NCBI GenBank assembly: GCA_024278655.1
Contig: JAJRSV010000418.1
Coordinates: 1 to 8,696 of the forward strand
Direction of reading: 5' to 3'
Length of the DNA: 8,696 nucleotides
From: Bacteroidota bacterium
GTDB lineage: Bacteria > Bacteroidota > Ignavibacteria > Ignavibacteriales > Ignavibacteriaceae
The notes beneath the pieces are model-generated. The model worked only from the letters and a program-made list of their open reading frames with translations, ran no database searches and had not been told where the DNA came from. Shown here piece by piece: positions 1 through 6,249 of the stretch (position 1 is its first letter; every line of letters begins with the position of its first letter). Both the position numbers and the translations under genes were made by a program.

Positions 1-55
1 AGTGCCGGGTATAAGGAATGAAAAAGAAATAACAAAAGTTCCGTAGTAACGATCT
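1..55. repeat. Imperfect direct repeat, copy 1 (cut by the window's left edge)
   Basis: This segment matches 341-393 with a few substitutions and short gaps: both start AGTGCCGGGT, share a GGAATGAAAAAGAA core and a GTTCCGTA hairpin element. In this copy the hairpin right arm reads GTAAC rather than GGAAC, breaking one pair. The preceding half of the GC-rich palindrome would lie outside the window. Confidence 0.6.
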
Positions 56-121
56 ATCCCTGAAATAAAATCTAAAGGGAGAAATAATCTTTAACAGGTT
101 ATAGGTTGGATTTTATAGGTC

Positions 122-207
122 GTCCCGCTGGGACTTTGGTGTTTTGTTGGTGTTGATTTGTCACAGCACTACCGTGCTGCGTTACAAATATTACGTTCCT
201 ACGGAAC
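122..207. repeat. Cluster of three small palindromes (REP-like)
   Basis: Three perfect small palindromes occur in 86 bases: GTCCC-GCT-GGGAC (122-134), CAGCAC-TACC-GTGCTG (164-179) and GTTCC-TAC-GGAAC (195-207). With those at 304-316 and 376-388 they share a style of five- or six-base stems with three- or four-base loops. Such arrays are typical of REP-like elements, which in some genomes are mobilised by IS200-like RAYT transposases; no transposase is present here. Confidence 0.6.
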
Positions 208-297
208 TATCGAATTCTATTTTTTTCTCTCAAAGGACTGCTTCGCTGCATTGGATGTTGTTCTTCTTTTGGCGAATTTTATTATGATGCGCTTTCC

Positions 298-316
298 AAA
301 AAAATCCCGTAGGGAT
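298..316 (-). terminator. Possible weak intrinsic terminator of the minus-strand cluster
   Basis: Read on the minus strand, a 5-base stem ATCCC-TAC-GGGAT (316-304) is followed at once by six more T (303-298). It lies about 185 bases past the final stop codon, and a stronger stem (352-327) precedes it. The stem is short, and it is also a member of the dispersed hairpin array, so the termination role is only possible. Confidence 0.3.
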
Positions 317-326
317 GGATTATTTA

Positions 327-352
327 TAGCCCGGCACGGCAGTGCCGGGTTA
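327..352. repeat. GC-rich perfect hairpin in the gene-free region
   Basis: CCCGGCAC (330-337) and GTGCCGGG (342-349) form a perfect 8-base stem around a GGCA loop, extended by a G-T and two A-T pairs to 327-352. Its right arm is also the start of the second copy of the direct repeat, and the first ten bases of the window match that arm, so a like hairpin is cut by the left edge. Without a U-tract on either side it is best read as a REP-like palindrome. Confidence 0.65.
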
Positions 353-393
353 GGGAATGAAAAAGAATGTTAAAAGTTCCGTAGGAACGACCT
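341..393. repeat. Imperfect direct repeat, copy 2
   Basis: Second copy of the segment at 1-55, about 340 bases away. It carries an intact GTTCC-GTA-GGAAC hairpin at 376-388, followed on the minus strand by four T. The repeated order of a GC-rich palindrome, an A-rich spacer and a triplet-loop hairpin suggests a dispersed genomic repeat unit rather than a local duplication. Confidence 0.6.
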
Positions 394-462
394 GTATTTT
401 TAGCGATGCTTTCTTCCACAATTTTAGGAACCGGTAAATTGATACGGATGTCAGTACTGTTA

Positions 463-500
463 GTTAATGCCGGCAGCTATTTAAACTACCGGCATTTAAC
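463..500 (-). other. Strong hairpin starting at the base after the last stop codon of the cluster
   Basis: Arms GTTAATGCCGG (463-473) and CCGGCATTTAAC (489-500) pair with one bulged base. On the minus-strand RNA the inner segments GGTAGUU and AGCUGCC extend the stem through two G-U pairs, leaving a loop of about five bases. No U-tract follows at 462 and below, so it does not look like a standard intrinsic terminator. It may stabilise the 3' end of the message or mark a factor-dependent end. Confidence 0.6.
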
Positions 501-1151
501 TCAGCATCCTTCGCGTACTTTCTTCTTCCGCTTTTTTGTGATGGTGATTTTAGGTGGAGCCGTAATCATTTCCGGCTCCTTTATTTGAGAGGATTTTTCT
601 TCGCTTGCAATCCTTGGCTTACCGCCAAAATATTTACTTATCTCTTTTCTCTTTTCAAACTCTGCTAATTGTTCTTTAGTCGGATTAGACGGAGGGGCAG
701 GGAAGAGTATTTCATTTTTCCATGCATCCAACCCGCCTTTTAAAATATAAACTCCATGATAATCATCCGCCCGTAATATAAACCATGCCTGAGATGCAAC
801 CGTTTCATCATCGGAGTATAGAACGATTTTTTCATTCCTCATTAAATCCGAATCGAGCAGTGACTCAACAGGAATATTTTCGGAAGTAGGAATGTGGTAT
901 TTGGAGTAAGCTTTTTCATCTCTTAAATCAATTAACCGGTAATCAAACTTGCCCTGAATTATCCAGTCGGCTAATTCATTTACCGTAACTTTGTTAACAG
1001 TTTCTGAAGCGGTTAACGATAGCTCTTTAAGGTTAACCCGTGTGGTAGCCCTGTTGTATGGATTATCGGCGAAGATAGCCAGGATGCCTAAAAGTATGGC
1101 TAATATTCCAACCCTTTTTCTTACCGGTAAATGTGCATACCATTTTAACAT
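501..1151 (-). CDS. Membrane-anchored rhodanese-fold protein lacking the catalytic cysteine, with a C-terminal cysteine
   Basis: 216 residues. RKR (11-13) precedes one hydrophobic helix (14-28); by the positive-inside rule the rest faces the periplasm (a cleaved signal peptide is also possible). Residues 55-145 form a rhodanese domain: LIDLRDEKAYSKYHIP (73-88), IVLYSDDETVASQ (109-121) and VYILKGGLDAW (134-144). The catalytic cysteine normally follows VLY; here Ser113 occupies it, so ordinary sulfurtransferase activity through that loop is not expected. The tail (146-216) is charged and proline-containing and ends in a Lys/Arg-rich run followed by Gly-Cys; this last residue is the protein's only cysteine. 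The start has GGAGAG upstream, and two bases (1152 and none coding) separate it closely from the preceding stop. It is the last gene of the cluster. A structural or sulfur-carrier role beside the YeeE/YedE pair is inference. Confidence 0.88.
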   Translation of the reverse strand: MLKWYAHLPVRKRVGILAILLGILAIFADNPYNRATTRVNLKELSLTASETVNKVTVNELADWIIQGKFDYRLIDLRDEKAYSKYHIPTSENIPVESLLDSDLMRNEKIVLYSDDETVASQAWFILRADDYHGVYILKGGLDAWKNEILFPAPPSNPTKEQLAEFEKRKEISKYFGGKPRIASEEKSSQIKEPEMITAPPKITITKKRKKKVREGC

Positions 1152-1152
1152 T

Positions 1153-1752
1153 TTAACTCTCCGATCTTTTCTTTGCCATAAGATTTTCGCCCCACTCTAC
1201 CAGAGTAAAACCGGCAATTGCCATAAGTATTACAATGAAGAGAACGAAACCGTAATTGATATCGAGAAGCTGCGGAATGTTTATCAACCCCATAAAACCA
1301 GAATTAAGAAAGTCTTTCATTAGTGGATACGCTTCTCCGAAAACAAATATGCCGAACATCCCACCAAGCGAATAGACGATGGCATCTATTCTCCCCGTAG
1401 AGATGCCAACCGCCGAAGTACCGGGACAGTAGCCTCCTATTACAAACCCGATACCTAAGATTAACCCGCCGAGGATGTCGGCATAAATAAAAGTATTACC
1501 GTAATAGATTAATGAAATATCTAAAAATCCAATCCACGATAAATAGAAAATACCTATCATCGCGGTAGTGATTGCAGTGAACATTACTTTGAAGACGCGC
1601 ATATCGGTAAAGTAAAACTGTGCGGCTAACAATCTGCCGCTGCCGAAACCGCCGCGTTCGAGGAAGAAGCCGAAAGCTAACCCGATAACAAAAGCAACGA
1701 TTAAACTTACTTCGTCGTTAAAGAGTCCGAATTTATATAATGGTGCTGTCAT
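1153..1752 (-). CDS. YeeE/YedE family sulfur transporter, second (C-terminal) half
   Basis: 199 residues and about five hydrophobic segments. Signatures are FGFFLERGGFGSGR (27-40), FYFTDMRVFKVMFTA (46-60) and GGYCPGTSAVG (106-116). Cys109 in the YCPGT motif is the only cysteine. The ATG at 1752 is preferred over that at 1758: it gives an ATGA overlap with the stop of the preceding half-transporter and places the strong AAGGAGG site 8 bases upstream, against 2 bases for 1758. The overlap implies coupled translation and fixed stoichiometry of the two halves, which supports a single two-part transporter. Each half supplies one motif cysteine. As with its partner, the substrate is probably thiosulfate or a related reduced sulfur species; this rests on family and context. 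Confidence 0.85.
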   Translation of the reverse strand: MTAPLYKFGLFNDEVSLIVAFVIGLAFGFFLERGGFGSGRLLAAQFYFTDMRVFKVMFTAITTAMIGIFYLSWIGFLDISLIYYGNTFIYADILGGLILGIGFVIGGYCPGTSAVGISTGRIDAIVYSLGGMFGIFVFGEAYPLMKDFLNSGFMGLINIPQLLDINYGFVLFIVILMAIAGFTLVEWGENLMAKKRSES

Positions 1753-2324
1753 ATCCATTGCCTCCTTACAAAGTATGCTGTTGCGTAAGCTCCAACAAAA
1801 ACCATAATCATAAAAGCCCAGCCGCCAACGCTTAACATAGCGCCGCCGGTTAATCCTTGTCCGCTTGTGCAGCCGCGTGCCATTTTAGCTCCGAAGCCCA
1901 TAAGCGTACCTCCGACAAACGCATACAGCAATCTTTTTTTGTTTGATATTCTCGGTCCTTTTTCAATCATTATTTTATTCCTTCCGGCAATTGCGCCGGA
2001 GATAAAGCCACCGAAGAATACTCCGAGAACTTCGAAAACCAACCAGTCTTTCAAAGGACTTTCGGTTCCGTCACCCAGATATCCTTTATAAAATTCATTG
2101 TTTTGCGCATGTTCCGGCGCAACTTCATCTACAACAACCGAAACGACTGTAGATAGTGCACCCGATGCACCCAAGCCCCTGCCCATAATTACAAATGTGG
2201 CAAGCAGTACCAAGCCGAGCCCGATGCCAACCAGATACGGGTTCCAATAAAACTTTGGAAACAGTTCACCCTCGAGGGCATTGTCCTCGAGGTAATGTGT
2301 GAACCAGTTTTTAAAATTTATCAT
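1749..2324 (-). CDS. YeeE/YedE family sulfur transporter, first (N-terminal) half
   Basis: 191 residues with about four or five hydrophobic segments. The diagnostic stretch is GFGAKMARGCTSGQGLTGG (143-161), whose Cys152 is the only cysteine in the protein. MGRGLGASGA (47-56) is another conserved loop. In full-length family members, such as the thiosulfate importer TsuA, conserved cysteines line the path along which thiosulfate is handed through the membrane. Here the protein is half size, and the matching second half is the next gene, so the two probably form a heterodimeric transporter like PmpA/PmpB. GGAG lies 7 bases before the ATG, and 17 bases separate it from the psrC stop. Sulfur oxyanion or sulfide-level substrate is inferred from the neighbours, not proven. 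Direction of transport is unknown. Confidence 0.85.
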   Translation of the reverse strand: MINFKNWFTHYLEDNALEGELFPKFYWNPYLVGIGLGLVLLATFVIMGRGLGASGALSTVVSVVVDEVAPEHAQNNEFYKGYLGDGTESPLKDWLVFEVLGVFFGGFISGAIAGRNKIMIEKGPRISNKKRLLYAFVGGTLMGFGAKMARGCTSGQGLTGGAMLSVGGWAFMIMVFVGAYATAYFVRRQWI

Positions 2325-2341
2325 TGTTCAACTCCGAATAT

Positions 2342-3283
2342 TTATTTTACTATAAACCAATGACTGTATTCACCGGCATAAACAATTACAAACCGTAAAA
2401 TTATTCCGCCTGTTATAACAAGTATCGGTGCAAGCGGTGTGTGATGTATTTTATGATTAACGGCAAGCAATTGAAGCAGTAGCGGAATTAGAATACCGAT
2501 GAATATTACAAACACCCAAAACACTGCCGCATACCTTCCACTGAGCAGCAGCATTGCAGCTTCTTTATGAACCTGTGTCGATACTACCAGTCCGATTATC
2601 ATAAGCATTATTACAAACAGCTCGATTATTAAAAATCCGTTATCGGCTTTAGCAAGCAGTTCTCTTTCGTACACATTCTTAGCTATGAGATGAACAAAAG
2701 CAGCTGCGCCCGATAAGCCCGACATTAAAAACAATAGCCATAGTATCGATGTGCTCCATAATGGTCGCGCTCCTAATGAGCTTAATAATATTCCCGTGTA
2801 CATTCCTAACATTGCACCGAGGAACATATTTATAACACCAATGTTGCGAATGAGATTATGGCTTGAGTTCATTTTGTCGGATATTTTTTTAAGTAATGGG
2901 ATTTTCTGTTTTGTTGTTTCCGGAAGACGTAACAGCATGTTGGCAATAAGAACCGGGTAAACGAGAATTAGTATCCACGAACCCCACGACATAGGTGATG
3001 TTACCCGAAATGTTGTATACAACCGCCAGACGTATTGCTTGTGCTCTAAATCTAAAAAGAGCGCCAGCATACCAAGACTAAGAAAAATGAAACTTAGTCG
3101 TGGCAGGTAATAGCAGGAACAATCGGTTTCTTTATACCTTCCGCTGAATAAAAAATATCCTGATATTATCATCATACCGGCAACCAGTCCGCCGAGGAAA
3201 AGGTAAACCGGAATTTCCCATCCCCATGCATGAAAGAAGGGATCAATTAATTCGTTATGTCGTGTAGTTGTTAGCTCAAGCAT
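2342..3283 (-). CDS. psrC: NrfD/PsrC-type integral membrane quinone-interacting subunit
   Basis: 313 residues and about eight predicted membrane helices, as in Thermus PsrC. Family signatures are the N-terminal WGWEIPVYLFLGGLVAG (20-36), DLEHKQYVWRL followed by SPMSWGSWIL (about 78-105) and YTGILLSSLGARPLW (162-176). Family knowledge: this subunit anchors PsrAB to the outer face of the inner membrane and exchanges electrons and protons with menaquinone; it holds no haem. Two ATGs are possible: at 3289 the GAGGA ribosome site abuts the start with no spacer, while at 3283 the spacer is 6 bases, so 3283 is preferred. The ribosome site overlaps the psrB stop codon. With psrA and psrB it completes the complex. 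It could equally be labelled NrfD or the membrane subunit of a sulfite dehydrogenase. Confidence 0.92.
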   Translation of the reverse strand: MLELTTTRHNELIDPFFHAWGWEIPVYLFLGGLVAGMMIISGYFLFSGRYKETDCSCYYLPRLSFIFLSLGMLALFLDLEHKQYVWRLYTTFRVTSPMSWGSWILILVYPVLIANMLLRLPETTKQKIPLLKKISDKMNSSHNLIRNIGVINMFLGAMLGMYTGILLSSLGARPLWSTSILWLLFLMSGLSGAAAFVHLIAKNVYERELLAKADNGFLIIELFVIMLMIIGLVVSTQVHKEAAMLLLSGRYAAVFWVFVIFIGILIPLLLQLLAVNHKIHHTPLAPILVITGGIILRFVIVYAGEYSHWFIVK

Positions 3284-3292
3284 TTTCATTCC

Positions 3293-3832
3293 TCAGATTA
3301 AATAATAAATGTTTGGTCCCGTACCTGCTTCGGGTAAGTTAGTATGATATTTTCTTTCCTTCAGCAACTTGCTCACTTCACTTTCCGGGTCATCCAAATC
3401 GCCGAAGTGCATGCAGTGAGTAGGACATACCGAAACACATGCAGGGTCTTCACCTTTTTCCACTCTGTGAATGCAGAATGTGCATTTGTCGGCATAGCCG
3501 TCGGGATGAATAAAACGCGCATCATAAGGGCACGAAGCAAGACAAGCTTTACAGCCGATACATTCATCGTGGTTAACCAAAACAACTCCTCCCACATCGT
3601 GAATATGGCTTGCTCCGGTAGGACAGCTCGTCACGCAAGGCGGTTCGCTGCAATGATTGCATCGTTCCGATCTTATCTCGAGTTGAACAGTCGGGAATTT
3701 TCCCGAAGTAGCGGTTGTAATCCAATCGCGGCAGTAACCTTCGGGAACATTGTTTTCGGTTTCGCAGGCAATTACACAATCCTGACATCCGACACATTTT
3801 GTGGTATCGATAACCATAGCGTAACGAGCCAT
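3293..3832 (-). CDS. psrB: 4Fe-4S ferredoxin electron-transfer subunit, PsrB type
   Basis: 179 residues. Four cysteine sets are all intact: Cys13/16/19/23 (CX2CX2CX3C), Cys58/61/66/70 (CX2CX4CX3CP), Cys91/94/97/101 (CX2CX2CX3CP) and Cys117/120/132/136 (CX2CX11CX3C), enough for four [4Fe-4S] clusters. This is the standard layout of the PsrB/DmsB/NrfC family, which passes electrons between the catalytic subunit and the membrane subunit. There is no signal peptide, as expected for a subunit exported bound to its Tat-carrying partner. The start at 3832 follows GGGAGG with a 6-base spacer; that site lies inside the end of psrA, and only one base separates the psrA stop from this ATG, so translation is probably coupled. 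An upstream TTG at 3850 is less likely. Cys34 and Cys in THCMHFG are extra and not obviously cluster ligands. Confidence 0.93.
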   Translation of the reverse strand: MARYAMVIDTTKCVGCQDCVIACETENNVPEGYCRDWITTATSGKFPTVQLEIRSERCNHCSEPPCVTSCPTGASHIHDVGGVVLVNHDECIGCKACLASCPYDARFIHPDGYADKCTFCIHRVEKGEDPACVSVCPTHCMHFGDLDDPESEVSKLLKERKYHTNLPEAGTGPNIYYLI

Positions 3833-3833
3833 C

Positions 3834-6038
3834 TTACACCTCCCACTCAAAAGTTACGAAGTTAACATTCATTCCTGTTCCTCCCATTATCGGGTCTGTA
3901 TTGTAACGGGTAATTAGTTGAGAATCGCTCGCACCTCGTAGGTAAGTGCTTTTAAGCTGTTTGGAAGTTTGACCGAAACCGTGCACCATAAAAACGCAGT
4001 CGGTTCGTATTCTTTCGGTTGCATATACTTTTATTTTATTGCTTATAACACCGTCAGTGTTTTTGAGTTTTATGTACTCACCGTTTTTCAACCCGAATCT
4101 TTTTGCAACATCCGTATTAACCCAAAGCACATTCTCTTCCATCTGGTGATGAAGCAGCGGGTACGATTGCGTTTTACTGAAAGTATGCACCGGTGCTCTT
4201 CCGAACAACAGTCTGAAATAACCGGGAGGCGGCTGCTCCGGTCGTTTATATTTCGGAACCGGATCGAAGCCTGCCTCGGCAAGCTGTAAAGAATAGAATT
4301 CTATCTTTCCCGAAGGTGTGTAAAATTCCGGTTCAATACCTTCATCAAAGTAGATTGGTTCTTTGGGACCGGTTACAACGCCTTTCTTCTTCAATTCGTT
4401 TAGCGATAAACCTGCACCTTTTAATCTTGTATCGAGGTATTCTTCAATATCTTTCCAGGGGTAGTATTTTTCGAGTCCTAATCTTTCGGCTAATTGTTTT
4501 GCAATCCACCAATTCGGTTTCTGATCGCCCGGTGCATCAACAACCGGCTGGCGCAACGAAATAAAGCTTTGCCTGAAAGAAGCGGTGTTAAGTTCATCAT
4601 ATCTTTCAAGGTAAGTAACTTCGGGTAAAACGACGTCTGCCCAGCCGGCTATTTCACTCGGAATGATATCGACAACAACTAACAAATCTAAGTTCTGAAT
4701 TGCTTTAATTGTCTCTTCTCTGTTCGGCAACGATTGAGTTAAATTGGTTGCGTAAACCATCCATCCTTTAATCGGATAAGGTTTTCCCGTAATAGTAGCT
4801 TCGCGTATTCCCGTTGAAAGCAGTTCGCCTTCGGCAAAAGGATATTTATGATTCGGATTATCAACCGGTTCATGTTCGGGCTTTGGATAGGGAGGATATT
4901 TATATTTTGGAACACTGTAGTTATAAGGAAGATAAAATCCACCTTTGCGTCCCCAGCTTCCCATTAAAGCATTCAACAGCGCAATAGCCCTGCTTCGCTG
5001 GGTATCATCTCCGTACCAGGTTGTATGTCTGCCGGGATGAACAAGAGTTGCCGGTTTGTAAAGAGCCATCTCTCTTGCAGTGGTTCTTATCAGTTCCGGC
5101 TCAATTCCTGTTTCGGGATAAGCCCATTCGGGAGTATATTGAGAAATTTCCGCTGCAAACTGTTCAAACCCGAAACCGTATTTATTAACGTAATCAATGT
5201 CGTAAAGTTTTTCTTTAACGATAACGTTCATCCATGCAAGCAGCAGTGCTATATCGGTGCCCGGTTTTATCGGCAGATAGTATTTAGCTTTGCTTGCCGC
5301 TACTGAGAAGCGAGGATCGACCACAATAATTGATGTACCTTTTTCTACCGCTTCAGCAAATTCCTGTACTTGTGTGTTATGCATATTCTCACCGAGATGC
5401 GAACCGATAAGCACAAGACATTTTGAATTTTTTATATCGGTTCTTTCGGGAGAACCTACAACGTCACCGAATGTTAACTCAAATCCGGTTTCTCTTGGTC
5501 CGCGGCATTGAGCAAAAGATGGTGCAGTAATGTTTCGGGATCCGAATGCTTTAATTGTATGTTTCAAAAATGTTCCGCCCACACCGTGACTAAACAATGC
5601 CATCGATTCCGGTCCGTACTTCTCTTTAATTTTATTCATCTTCTTCGCAATGTAATCGAGTGCTTCGCCCCAGGTAACGGCTACCCATTTCTCTTCGCCG
5701 CGTTCTTTCTTTCTTATTAGTGGTGAGTTCAATCTTTCAGGATCGTAGTGAGCGCTTACGCCGCCGGTACCTCTCGGGCACAATCTTCCTTTGCTTAGCG
5801 GGTCTTTCGGATTGCCTTCAATCTTCCAGAGTTTACCATCCTTTACATAGGCAATTGCGCCGCACTTCCAAAAGCAAACATCGCAGTAGGTTGGAATCTT
5901 TTTTATTCCTTTAACTATTTTTTTATTTACTTTGTCAGCGCCCTTGAATAATGCTTTTCCGCTTCCGGTAATAACCGCGGCTGCTCCCACGGTGGCACCT
6001 GTAATCTTCAAGAATTTTCTTCTCGATAACGAATTCAT
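3834..6038 (-). CDS. psrA: Molybdopterin oxidoreductase catalytic subunit, PsrA/PhsA type, Tat-exported
   Basis: 734 residues, the usual size for PsrA/PhsA. The N-terminus carries the Tat motif SRRKFLK (5-11) followed by a short hydrophobic stretch, so the protein should be folded with cofactor and exported. Cys52, 55, 59 and 87 (CX2CX3C plus a distal C before PRG) bind the FS0 [4Fe-4S] cluster. Cys178 in QCRGPRE is the expected molybdenum ligand of the PsrA subgroup. The C-terminal dinucleotide-binding domain contains GRAPVHTF. The start at 6038 is chosen because GAGG lies 5 bases upstream and the Tat motif then sits at residue 5; an in-frame TTG at 6074 has no ribosome site. Family knowledge: the enzyme reduces polysulfide or thiosulfate, and related enzymes oxidise sulfite; the substrate cannot be settled from sequence alone. 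The 734-residue length argues against the much larger TtrA. It heads a tight psrABC set. Confidence 0.93.
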   Translation of the reverse strand: MNSLSRRKFLKITGATVGAAAVITGSGKALFKGADKVNKKIVKGIKKIPTYCDVCFWKCGAIAYVKDGKLWKIEGNPKDPLSKGRLCPRGTGGVSAHYDPERLNSPLIRKKERGEEKWVAVTWGEALDYIAKKMNKIKEKYGPESMALFSHGVGGTFLKHTIKAFGSRNITAPSFAQCRGPRETGFELTFGDVVGSPERTDIKNSKCLVLIGSHLGENMHNTQVQEFAEAVEKGTSIIVVDPRFSVAASKAKYYLPIKPGTDIALLLAWMNVIVKEKLYDIDYVNKYGFGFEQFAAEISQYTPEWAYPETGIEPELIRTTAREMALYKPATLVHPGRHTTWYGDDTQRSRAIALLNALMGSWGRKGGFYLPYNYSVPKYKYPPYPKPEHEPVDNPNHKYPFAEGELLSTGIREATITGKPYPIKGWMVYATNLTQSLPNREETIKAIQNLDLLVVVDIIPSEIAGWADVVLPEVTYLERYDELNTASFRQSFISLRQPVVDAPGDQKPNWWIAKQLAERLGLEKYYPWKDIEEYLDTRLKGAGLSLNELKKKGVVTGPKEPIYFDEGIEPEFYTPSGKIEFYSLQLAEAGFDPVPKYKRPEQPPPGYFRLLFGRAPVHTFSKTQSYPLLHHQMEENVLWVNTDVAKRFGLKNGEYIKLKNTDGVISNKIKVYATERIRTDCVFMVHGFGQTSKQLKSTYLRGASDSQLITRYNTDPIMGGTGMNVNFVTFEWEV

Positions 6039-6119
6039 CTTAACCTCAAAAAAATTTTTGCATGGCTTTTTCAATTAGTTTGCCATTCAATAAAGTGCGT
6101 TTTTAAGCTAAGATGAAGG

Positions 6120-6201
6120 TTCTTAACAGTATCAGCTTTTCATAGTTAAGAATATTCTTATTATAAATTCTCAACAAAGGGGATTATTGCTAACTATGAA
6201 A
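6120..6201. repeat. Nested inverted repeats in the cytochrome-psrA intergenic region
   Basis: Three exact symmetries share bases. A perfect 14-base palindrome TAAGAATATTCTTA lies at 6147-6160. An 8-base inverted pair TTCTTAAC (6120-6127) and GTTAAGAA (6145-6152) encloses 17 bases. An 11-base inverted pair TTTCATAGTTA (6138-6148) and TAACTATGAAA (6191-6201) encloses 42 bases. They overlap or flank the possible promoter. They could be operator half-sites for a dimeric regulator or alternative leader-RNA folds; neither is shown. Confidence 0.6.
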
Positions 6202-6211
6202 TAATTGTCAG
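6183..6211 (-). promoter_or_regulatory. Possible promoter upstream of the psrABC-like genes
   Basis: On the minus strand CTGACA (6211-6206) is followed after 17 bases by AATAAT (6188-6183), a fair match to a housekeeping -35/-10 pair. A second -10-like TATAAT lies at 6165-6160 without a good -35. The start codon of psrA is about 145 bases further on, leaving a long leader that contains the inverted repeats listed separately. Base composition is AT-rich, so chance matches are likely, and promoter rules in this lineage may differ. Confidence 0.3.
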
Positions 6212-6249
6212 CGAATTATTGTTTTTCTGTAAATATTGTGAGGTTTGCT

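Larger units (their letters stand above)
1..500. other. Gene-free region carrying hairpin repeats
   Basis: No credible coding region lies here. Short open frames at 158-373 and 406-588 lack recognisable domains; the first runs through the hairpin repeats and the second overlaps the end of the rhodanese gene antisense. The stretch is filled by the palindromes and the direct repeat described separately, and it bounds the gene cluster on its downstream side. No tRNA, CRISPR array or insertion-sequence end is visible. Confidence 0.7.

Noticed and set aside
158..373. Short plus-strand open frame in the gene-free region
   Set aside because: It runs through the hairpin repeats, has no good ribosome site and no recognisable protein pattern.
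1..393. CRISPR array
   Set aside because: The two longer repeat copies are about 340 bases apart and diverged; there are no regular spacers and no cas genes.
556..586. Plus-strand hairpin GGAGCCG/CGGCTCC followed by TTTATTT, terminator-like
   Set aside because: No plus-strand gene lies upstream and it sits inside the minus-strand rhodanese coding tail, so termination is unlikely to be its role.
406..588. Plus-strand open frame with a hydrophobic C-terminus
   Set aside because: It overlaps the end of the rhodanese gene on the other strand and covers the long hairpin; no domain is recognisable.
3833..3850. TTG at 3850 as start of the ferredoxin subunit
   Set aside because: It would overlap psrA and bypass the strong GGGAGG placed correctly for the ATG at 3832.
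3834..6038. Tetrathionate reductase TtrA or formate dehydrogenase
   Set aside because: The 734-residue length is well below typical TtrA, there is no selenocysteine or formate-dehydrogenase active-site context, and QCRGPRE fits PsrA/PhsA.
6039..6074. A 12-residue N-terminal extension of the molybdoenzyme from a TTG at 6074
   Set aside because: There is no ribosome site before the TTG, whereas the ATG at 6038 has GAGG 5 bases upstream and puts the Tat motif at the N-terminus.
6200..6220. Hairpin AATAATT/AATTATT as terminator of the cytochrome gene
   Set aside because: The stem is only A-T pairs and on the minus strand no T-run follows; the T-run is on the other side, where no gene ends.
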